Positions 34,561-40,156 of a DNA stretch of 40,156 nucleotides are shown piece by piece. Position 1 is the first letter of the stretch. The number at the start of each line of letters is the position of its first letter. The notes under the pieces were generated by a model, which did not search any database, was not told the DNA's origin, and saw only the letters and a program-made list of their open reading frames with translations. The position numbers and the translations under genes were made by a program. The stretch spans positions 94,188-134,343 of the forward strand of contig NZ_GG695970.1 in the NCBI RefSeq assembly GCF_000159955.1, in the 5' to 3' direction. The stretch is from Paenibacillus sp. oral taxon 786 str. D14. GTDB taxonomy: Bacteria; Bacillota; Bacilli; Paenibacillales; Paenibacillaceae.

Positions 34561-35248
34561 AGTATTCGGCGATGCCGCGATACAATGCTTCGGCAATCTT
34601 CTGTTGACCGCGTCTGTTCGTGAGGATAGCGCGGTCTTCCTCGTTGCTGAGGAAGCCCATCTCTACAATTACAGCCGGACAATCGATATGGTTCAATAAA
34701 TAAAACGGCTTGCCAAGCTCCGGGGTTCGGGAAACGTCCAGCTGGTAAAACCGCTCCAGCGACCGTTGAATCGAAGCGGCCAGTATGGCGCTGCGTCCTT
34801 CATTCTGATGGAGCACAAGCGGTCCGCGTTTGGCCGGATTCCGTCCCCAGTTGACATGCAGGCTGACGACGATCGAAGCGGGCAACTGTTCGCTAAGTTC
34901 CTTGCGCTGCGCCAAATCCCGCAGGTGCCGCGAGCGGCTTGGAAGCCAGCGGTTGTCGTCGCTTAAGGCGTAATCACCAGTCCGGTTGAGAATCGCGCGG
35001 TAGCCGTGGCTTCGGAGGACGACGTAAAGCCGACGCCCGATTTCGAGATTGATGTCCTTTTCGAGATATTGTTTATAAGACGTGCCGCCGTCGATTCCGC
35101 CGTGGCCGGCATCGATCAGAATCACCGGCTCGGGGAAGGCATGCCTGAGGTCGTTGCCTTCATCCGCCGCGGCCGGAGCGATGCCGCTTCCCAAGGCAAT
35201 GGAGACCGTCAACGTTAGCGTTAACAGGCATCGTATCATTTTTCCCAT
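34547..35248 (-). CDS. N-acetylmuramoyl-L-alanine amidase (Amidase_3, CwlD-like)
   Basis: A 233-residue exported zinc amidase that cleaves the peptide from muramic acid. The signal peptide is IRCLLTLTLTVSIALGSGIAPAAA. Zinc-ligand and catalytic motifs follow in the right order: ILIDAGHGGIDGG, EKDINLEIGRRL, SIVVSLHVNWG, and the C-terminal VIVEMGFLSNEEDRAIL. Length and single-domain layout resemble CwlD, which makes spore-cortex muramic lactam, but extra evidence for sporulation is absent. The ATG at 35248 follows AAAGGTGAG. Convergent overlap with the deacetylase gene. Confidence 0.9.
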   Translation of the reverse strand: MGKMIRCLLTLTLTVSIALGSGIAPAAADEGNDLRHAFPEPVILIDAGHGGIDGGTSYKQYLEKDINLEIGRRLYVVLRSHGYRAILNRTGDYALSDDNRWLPSRSRHLRDLAQRKELSEQLPASIVVSLHVNWGRNPAKRGPLVLHQNEGRSAILAASIQRSLERFYQLDVSRTPELGKPFYLLNHIDCPAVIVEMGFLSNEEDRAILTNRRGQQKIAEALYRGIAEYFTVM

Positions 35249-35418
35249 TTGTCTCACCTTTCAGGAGATACTTCCTCTATAGAGTGAACCTGCGGCGGGG
35301 AAATCATGCATTCCGCGGCTGCGGTCATACGTCTGGGGATTTGCGGGTTTAAGGTGGAGGGAATCGGCGCAAACTAGGGCTAACGAAGAACGACAATGCG
35401 AGAAAGGAGCTTATCTCC

Positions 35419-35646
35419 ATGGCCAAAGGTGACGAATTGGTCAAATATATCACCGAACGGGTAGTAGATTACGTGGAAACCCCGCGGGAAATCCGCCGCG
35501 AGCGGTCGAAGGCGAAGGAACCGTGGAGCCGGCGCTGGTTCGGCATGATCCCGTCCTCCATCTCCCTGTGGGCCGGGCAGCTTCCCAAGCCAAAGAAGAA
35601 AGAAGCCCAGAGAAAAGAACAGGCTTCTCACTCACGGAAAGTTTGA
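35419..35646 (+). CDS. yqzE: YqzE family protein
   Basis: A 75-residue basic protein with the YqzE pattern: DELVKYITERVVDYVETPREIRRERSKAKEPWSRRWFGMIPSSISLW. The function is not established. In B. subtilis the gene sits by the comG competence operon; here it stands alone between the amidase gene and a MocR regulator. AAAGGAG lies 10 bases before the ATG at 35419, and it has its own terminator. The tail after residue 50 is longer and more lysine-rich than in the Bacillus protein. Confidence 0.8.
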   Translation: MAKGDELVKYITERVVDYVETPREIRRERSKAKEPWSRRWFGMIPSSISLWAGQLPKPKKKEAQRKEQASHSRKV

Positions 35647-35676
35647 GTAAGCCGAAGCTGAACCCGGTTATTGATG

Positions 35677-35719
35677 ACAGCCGCCTTCTGTCCCGAAAGG
35701 GAGAGGGCGGCTGTTTTTA
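35677..35719 (+). terminator. Terminator of yqzE
   Basis: ACAGCCGCC pairs with GGCGGCTGT with an inner TCCC-GAAA-GGGA hairpin, followed by TTTTT. Confidence 0.9.
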
Positions 35720-35802
35720 GATGCGCTTGGGAGCCGGGGATATTCTTTCTTTGTCATTGCCATCGTCATCTTCGCCTTCGTGCCCATTTGCCCTGCACCA
35801 AC

Positions 35803-37299
35803 TCATCCCCCTCGCGCCAACTCATCCGCTAACTGGACCAACAGGTGAACGCCTTCACGAATTTGTGCCTCATTCTTAAACGAAAAGCTGAGTCGGATCC
35901 GGTCATCCATTTCCCCCAAGGGATCACAAATCGTTCCGGGGACGAACGTCAACCCGCGGCGGACGCCCTCGGTGAGCAGTTGATTGGAGCTTAAGCCTTC
36001 AGGAAGGCGGACCCACAAGTTTAATCCGCCTTGCGGACGGTACCACTGCCATCCGGTGCCGGCGGCAAGCGCTTGCTCCATCACGTCCCGGCGAATCTGC
36101 AGCGCCGTCCGAAGCTTCTCCAGGTGCTGCTGGAGCCGCTCGGACTCGAAGCAGTGCTGGAACAGCTTCTGGTTGACCAGCGGCGTGCCGTTGTCGGCCA
36201 GCGATTTGGCCGTCAGCAGCGGGGCCATTACCGCCGCGCGAGCGGCAACGGCGCATATACGCAGCCCCGGCGCCAGGTATTTGCTGAAGGTGCGCAGGTA
36301 TACAACCCAGCCTTCCGTATCGTAGGAATAGAGCGGCGGGGGAGGCGGCGCATCGAAATAAACGTCATGAACCGCGTCGTCCTCGACGATCAGGCAGCCG
36401 TAGCGCTCGGCCAGCTCCACCAGCCGCTTGCGTTGGCTGGCCGGCACGATAAATCCCGTCGGATTATGAAATGTAGGATTCATATAAAACATCCGGGGTT
36501 TATGGCGCTTCATATAACCCTCAACAAGGTCGAGGTCATATCCGTCCCGATGAATCTCCACAGGGAGGAGACGCGCGCCCCGCTGACGGAAGCAATCGAG
36601 CGCCGAGCTGTAGGTTGGGCGTTCCACCAACACATAATCCATCGGACGAAGAAAAACGCCAGCCAGCAGGTCGATCGCTTGCTGGCCGCCGGTCGTGATC
36701 AGCAGCTCGTCGCAGGAGACTTGAAGCTTATCTTTTCGCTGCATATCCGCACAGAGCAGTTCCCGCAGCTCCTCGTCCCCCTGGACGGAGGAATAGGTGC
36801 CCAGCAGCTTAGGATAACGGTCGAACACCTGCTTCACGTGGTCTGACAGGAACAGATTCGGCAGCAGGTTCGGGTCGATGAGCGCTTGGGAGAAAGAGTA
36901 GACCGCTGGGATCTGGTGAATCTCGCTTAAGGTATTCTGCAGATGACCGGTCCCGTGCCGAGCTAGAGCGTTAAACGTTGTTCCGCCTGCTCCGCCGGTG
37001 GTCAGGTTGGAACGGGTGTTGCTCGCATCCTCGGGTTCGGCGGAATCAGTATACGGTCGGCCTCCGGACACGTAATAACCGGATTTTTCCTTGACGTAAA
37101 TGTATCCTTGCTCCTTCAGCAGCCCGTAGGCCCGGAAGACGGTTAACCGGTGAAGCTGCAGCTCGCCCGCTAACTCACGCACGGAGGGCAGCTTATCGTG
37201 CGCCTTCCAATCCCCCCGATGAATCCGGTCCAGGATATACTTATACACTTGCGTATACCGAATCCTCCCAGGCTCTGCCGGCTTTGGCCTTATGTTCAT
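35803..37299 (-). CDS. MocR-family (GntR/aminotransferase) regulator
   Basis: A 498-residue regulator. The N-terminal GntR winged helix (YTQVYKYILDRIHRGDWKAHDKLPSVRELAGELQLHRLTVFRAYGLLKEQGYIY) is joined to a class I aminotransferase-like domain that binds PLP. The Schiff-base lysine is Lys340 in RTFSKYLAPGLRIC, and NPTFHNPTG and LIVEDDAV are the cofactor-site motifs. The ATG at 37299 has AAGGAG at proper spacing; the ATG two codons earlier is too close. It is divergent from an EamA transporter gene, a common MocR arrangement, and probably controls it. Confidence 0.93.
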   Translation of the reverse strand: MNIRPKPAEPGRIRYTQVYKYILDRIHRGDWKAHDKLPSVRELAGELQLHRLTVFRAYGLLKEQGYIYVKEKSGYYVSGGRPYTDSAEPEDASNTRSNLTTGGAGGTTFNALARHGTGHLQNTLSEIHQIPAVYSFSQALIDPNLLPNLFLSDHVKQVFDRYPKLLGTYSSVQGDEELRELLCADMQRKDKLQVSCDELLITTGGQQAIDLLAGVFLRPMDYVLVERPTYSSALDCFRQRGARLLPVEIHRDGYDLDLVEGYMKRHKPRMFYMNPTFHNPTGFIVPASQRKRLVELAERYGCLIVEDDAVHDVYFDAPPPPPLYSYDTEGWVVYLRTFSKYLAPGLRICAVAARAAVMAPLLTAKSLADNGTPLVNQKLFQHCFESERLQQHLEKLRTALQIRRDVMEQALAAGTGWQWYRPQGGLNLWVRLPEGLSSNQLLTEGVRRGLTFVPGTICDPLGEMDDRIRLSFSFKNEAQIREGVHLLVQLADELARGG

Positions 37300-37354
37300 C
37301 GCCATCTCTCCTTCGCTTTGTGGCGTGAGTCTATTTTATACATAAAAACCGAGT

Positions 37355-37384
37355 ATCTGTTCTATGATGAGTCATCTGTTCTGT
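37355..37384. promoter_or_regulatory. Direct repeat between MocR and transporter genes
   Basis: ATCTGTTCTAT (37355-37365) and ATCTGTTCTGT (37374-37384), 19 bp apart. Several MocR-type regulators bind direct repeats in the divergent intergenic region. TATGAT at 37396-37401 may be the -10 of the transporter gene. Confidence 0.5.
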
Positions 37385-37432
37385 CCTCTTTCCTGTATGA
37401 TACATTTCAACAGCTGAAAGGGGAAGATTTCC

Positions 37433-38389
37433 ATGATTGTGGTCAACTATTTGATCGTATGTCTCGTATTTGGCACGACGTTTTTAGCGATAAAAATCGG
37501 GGTAGATCATGCGGCGCCTCCGTTTTTCTCCGCGGGGATCCGCTTCTTCGCGGCCGGGGCGATTCTGTTTCTGTGGATGGTTTGGAGAAAAAAAGCGGAG
37601 TGGACCCTGCTGCTGCGCAAGGAAATGCTGGTGACGGGAGCTTTGCTGACCTTCGGGACGTTTGCGTTACTTTATTGGGCGGAGCAATACGTCACGTCCG
37701 GCGTCGCTGCGGTATTATCGGCTACAGGGCCGCTGATGATCCTGCTGCTGCAGATGATGGTGCTGCGGCAAAAAGCGACGGGACGCGCCGTCCTGGGCAT
37801 CATGATCGGTTTGGCCGGGGTCATGCTGCTGGTGCTGCCCAACATGGTGTCGGTACAGGCCGGACCCCGCTGGGTAATCGGTTGCGCGGCGATTTTGACC
37901 GGGGAAGTAATGTATTCGATCGGCGCTCTGTATACCAAACGAGTCACTGAGAATTTTGCAGCGGTGTCGCCGATTGCGCTGAACGCCGCACAAATGATTT
38001 ACGGCGGCTTGCTGCTGTTCCTCCTGTCGGGCTTCACCGAGCGGGTGACGGCGGGGGACCTGCTAGAGCCGACTGCCTTAGGCTCGCTGTTATATTTAAC
38101 CGTGGTGGGTTCGATGGTGGGGCACAGCTTGTTTTACTGGCTGGTGGCCAAGACCAACCCGGTGTTTCCGTCAACTTGGCTGTACGTATCGCCGCTGATT
38201 GCGATGACGATTGGCGTATTGTTTTACGGAGAAACGGCCGGATGGTTTGCGGTGTTGGGCGGGGTCGCGATTATCGCCGGCACGGTGTTGACCAATCTGG
38301 ACAGCTTGCGCCAGCTGCTCAGCCGACCGGCACGATTGACGGCGCAGGCCGCCGCAGAGGGAGGTACGGGTTCGGCGGCGGGTTCATAG
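37433..38389 (+). CDS. EamA-family (DMT) transporter
   Basis: A 318-residue membrane protein with ten helices in two EamA repeats (first repeat VVNYLIVCLVFGTTFLAIKIGVDH... VLSATGPLMILLLQMMVLRQKA; second AAILTGEVMYSIGALYTKRV... TWLYVSPLIAMTIGVLFYGE). Members export amino acids or other metabolites; the substrate is unknown here. The ATG at 37433 follows AAAGGGGA. It is divergent from the MocR gene. A hairpin that could have been its terminator has been split by the insertion sequence 40 bp downstream. Confidence 0.88.
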   Translation: MIVVNYLIVCLVFGTTFLAIKIGVDHAAPPFFSAGIRFFAAGAILFLWMVWRKKAEWTLLLRKEMLVTGALLTFGTFALLYWAEQYVTSGVAAVLSATGPLMILLLQMMVLRQKATGRAVLGIMIGLAGVMLLVLPNMVSVQAGPRWVIGCAAILTGEVMYSIGALYTKRVTENFAAVSPIALNAAQMIYGGLLLFLLSGFTERVTAGDLLEPTALGSLLYLTVVGSMVGHSLFYWLVAKTNPVFPSTWLYVSPLIAMTIGVLFYGETAGWFAVLGGVAIIAGTVLTNLDSLRQLLSRPARLTAQAAAEGGTGSAAGS

Positions 38390-38408
38390 GGTCCGCCGGA
38401 GGTATTTG

Positions 38409-38424
38409 CCCGGAGAAAGCTGCA
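38409..38424 (+). repeat. Left arm of a hairpin split by the insertion sequence
   Basis: These 16 bases (CCCGGAGAAAGCTGCA) pair with TGCAGTTTTTTTCGGG at 40073-40088 once the insertion sequence is removed. Three of the sixteen pairs would be G-U, which fits an RNA transcribed from the + strand. The loop is AAAG. Confidence 0.6.
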
Positions 38425-38428
38425 AAAG

Positions 38429-40068
38429 AAGTCAATTTCATAATTTGTAACCCCTTGTGGGATAAGGTTTTTCAGCATGTAAAAAAGGAGTACCTCCCCA
38501 AAATCTCGAAGTAAAGGTTACCACACCAACCACGAGAAAGGAGTACTCCCATGTATGGTATTCAACAAGCAGAGCTATTTTCCTTCGAGGAATTAATGGG
38601 AATGGCGGATGAGGCAAAATACAGTGCCATTCTAGAACACGTCCCCATGGGGATCATCCTGCATGCCGTTAGCAAAAAAAGTACCCGCGGCCGCTCCGAA
38701 AGTTTAAATACCAGAGCGATGATGTATTCCCTCATTATTGGAAAACTGGAACATATCCGCTATACGAAAGATCTGATCAAGCGTCTGCGAACCAGTTCCG
38801 AATTCAGAAGGTTATGCCGCTTTACCGATTCGGACCGGGTACCGAGTGAAGCCGCCTATTCCCGCCTTGTAGCCAGGCTGGCTCAAAGCGGCGTACTGAG
38901 ACACGTTCTGGATACAGTGGTAGACCAGGCAATTGCCGCAGGGTTTCTTTCGGGTGAGGTTCTGGCAATAGATTCGTCCCACATTGAGGCCTTCGACCGA
39001 AATTCGAAGCTGGATGAAGGGAAGACGACGACTTCTTCCAGCCCTCTCGTTGACGAAGACCCTGCCTTGTTCTCCGCGGACACATGCACGCCGTCCCAGG
39101 AAGCCAAGCCGGAGAAGCCCAAACGTTCCAAACGCGGGAGAATCCCGAAAGCGGAATGGGACGAGTGGCGGAAGCAAATGGATGCTTACGAAGCGTCGCT
39201 TGGTTTCTTCGAACGGGGAGTAGCCGACATGTTGCCAGCCAGTTACGAAGAACTCGCCCGCGATATGCCGCAATACCCAAGCACTGGCGCAAAAGGCGAT
39301 CCGCGAGGCACCCACCGCGTGAAATTCTGGTACGGGTACAAGGCGAATCTGCTCGTCGACACGGCAAGCCAATATATTGTTGCCGGCGAGACCTGCTCCG
39401 CTCATGTCAGTGACCAGAGACCGGCCATTATGCTGCTGAAGCGACTTCAGGAGCGATTTCCGGATCTGCAGGTTAAGCACGTTTTGGCTGATAAGGGCTA
39501 TGACGGCGAAGCGGTATACCGACAAATCCGCAAGTTAGGTGCTTTTCCGATTATCCCGTTAATTCACCGCACCAAGCTGCCTTTGAAGGAAGACAAATAT
39601 TATCGTCCGCTGTGTGAACAAGGCCATCCGTACCGTTATGACAGCTACGACCCCAAGGGGGGCAACGTGAAATTTACCCGTCCGAAAGAATGCAAGGAAT
39701 GTCCGCTGCAAGCTACAGGTTGCCAGAAGGTGTATAAAATCCGGATAGAAACCGACGTCCGCAAATACACAGCACCTGGCCGGGGAAGCGAGAAGTTTGC
39801 CGAATTGTTTAAGCAGCGGACCGCTATTGAACGCGTCTTTGCATATCTGAAGTTATACTTTGGCATGGGCACTACACGAAGGCTCAAAAAACGTGCGTTC
39901 GTCGATCTCGAACTAAGTTACCTAGCGTACAATGTGTCTAAATATGCGCTGGATTATTTGAACATGAACATCCGTTTGACCAAACAAGCCGCGTAACTTT
40001 TTTTGAAAATGTACACCTCGAAATTGGTTACCTGCAGTAGCTAATAAATTGAATTATGAAATTGACTT
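38429..40068 (+). mobile_element. Complete insertion sequence, 1640 bp, DDE transposase
   Basis: Perfect 17-bp terminal inverted repeats (AAGTCAATTTCATAATT) at 38429-38445 and 40052-40068 enclose one transposase gene. AAAG directly flanks both ends (38425-38428 and 40069-40072), consistent with a 4-bp target duplication. It looks intact and therefore recent. Confidence 0.85.
38551..39996 (+). CDS. IS transposase (DUF772 / DDE_Tnp_1, IS5/IS1182-like superfamily)
   Basis: A 481-residue transposase. The N-terminal DUF772-type region (LIIGKLEHIRYTKDLIKRLRTSSEFRRLCRFTDSDRVPSEAAYSRLVARL) is followed by a DDE domain with Asp141 (LAIDSSHIEAF), Asp314 (VLADKGYDGE) and Glu427 (QRTAIERVFAYLK). Before the third acid is a cysteine cluster (CKECPLQATGC) common in this superfamily. 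GAGAAAGGAG precedes the ATG at 38551. There is no frameshift or stop. The exact IS family needs a database comparison. Confidence 0.9.
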   Translation: MYGIQQAELFSFEELMGMADEAKYSAILEHVPMGIILHAVSKKSTRGRSESLNTRAMMYSLIIGKLEHIRYTKDLIKRLRTSSEFRRLCRFTDSDRVPSEAAYSRLVARLAQSGVLRHVLDTVVDQAIAAGFLSGEVLAIDSSHIEAFDRNSKLDEGKTTTSSSPLVDEDPALFSADTCTPSQEAKPEKPKRSKRGRIPKAEWDEWRKQMDAYEASLGFFERGVADMLPASYEELARDMPQYPSTGAKGDPRGTHRVKFWYGYKANLLVDTASQYIVAGETCSAHVSDQRPAIMLLKRLQERFPDLQVKHVLADKGYDGEAVYRQIRKLGAFPIIPLIHRTKLPLKEDKYYRPLCEQGHPYRYDSYDPKGGNVKFTRPKECKECPLQATGCQKVYKIRIETDVRKYTAPGRGSEKFAELFKQRTAIERVFAYLKLYFGMGTTRRLKKRAFVDLELSYLAYNVSKYALDYLNMNIRLTKQAA

Positions 40069-40072
40069 AAAG

Positions 40073-40156
40073 TGCAGTTTTTTTCGGGGAAATCCTGATT
40101 TTTCAGCGAAAGCCTGCAAAACTGCAGTTATTTTTCGCGAATTGGGGCAAATGGAC
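40073..40156 (+). repeat. Hairpin repeats at the window end
   Basis: After the insertion sequence comes the right arm of the split hairpin (40073-40088), then a second related hairpin CTGCA-AAAC-TGCAG at about 40112-40125 followed by TTATTTTTCGCG. The two copies are about 45 bp apart and probably continue beyond the window. Confidence 0.55.

Noticed and set aside
36031..36846. 271-residue plus-strand open frame
   Set aside because: Antisense shadow of the MocR gene, which has clear domain motifs and a good start.

Overview
The window looks like chromosomal DNA of a spore-forming Firmicute of the Paenibacillaceae, probably Paenibacillus or a close relative. Reasons: strong AGGAGG-type ribosome binding sites with ATG/GTG/TTG starts, Bacillus-type relatives (xpt, yqzE, ykvI, yhaN), moderately high GC, and a dense set of carbohydrate loci of the kind these soil bacteria carry (AraC/YesMN regulators, CUT1 ABC importers, intracellular glycoside hydrolases). 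I see no rRNA, prophage, plasmid functions or CRISPR array.

Layout. 1-4.6 kb is housekeeping-like: the 3' part of a YhaN/SbcC-type ATPase, a YkvI-like membrane protein, a roughly 300-bp MITE-like element, xpt, two small unknown genes, and an unknown gene behind a promoter with an SOS/LexA-box match. At 4.75, 18.6 and 30.5 kb lie three identical single-gene tRNA-Leu(CAG) transcription units, all on the + strand. They cut the accessory region into two blocks. Block one (4.9-18.5 kb) holds an esterase with its LacI-type repressor; an AraC regulator and a solute-binding protein that were both cut off at the 5' end by what looks like one deletion; a pectin (rhamnogalacturonan/polygalacturonan) operon of binding protein, two permeases, GH105 and GH28; a glycosyltransferase; and a GH5 glycosidase. 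Block two (18.7-30.3 kb) holds a chimeric regulator remnant, a lipase, a small membrane protein, a broken YesN with an intact YesM kinase, an ABC sugar importer with cre-like sites, melA (GH4 alpha-galactosidase) divergent from an AraC regulator, and a ROK-family repressor.

30.6-40.1 kb is mixed: a 2-hydroxyacid-dehydrogenase-like protein lacking two catalytic residues, unknowns, a LysR remnant without its DNA-binding domain, a membrane protein, a YibQ-type deacetylase converging on a cell-wall amidase, yqzE, a MocR regulator divergent from an EamA exporter, and a complete insertion sequence that landed in the loop of a hairpin repeat.

How the genes work together. The pectin operon imports oligogalacturonides/rhamnogalacturonides and cuts them in the cytoplasm. 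The second importer with MelA probably handles alpha-galactosides. Specific regulators (LacI, AraC, YesM, ROK) and probably CcpA control them. The main theme is erosion by small deletions: four regulator genes and one transporter gene are truncated, while the catabolic genes beside them are intact. I found no clearly new multi-gene system. The most notable signals are the tRNA-bounded carbohydrate blocks, the double truncation at about 9.02 kb, the MITE-like element before xpt, the hairpin-loop IS insertion, and the SOS box before an unknown gene.
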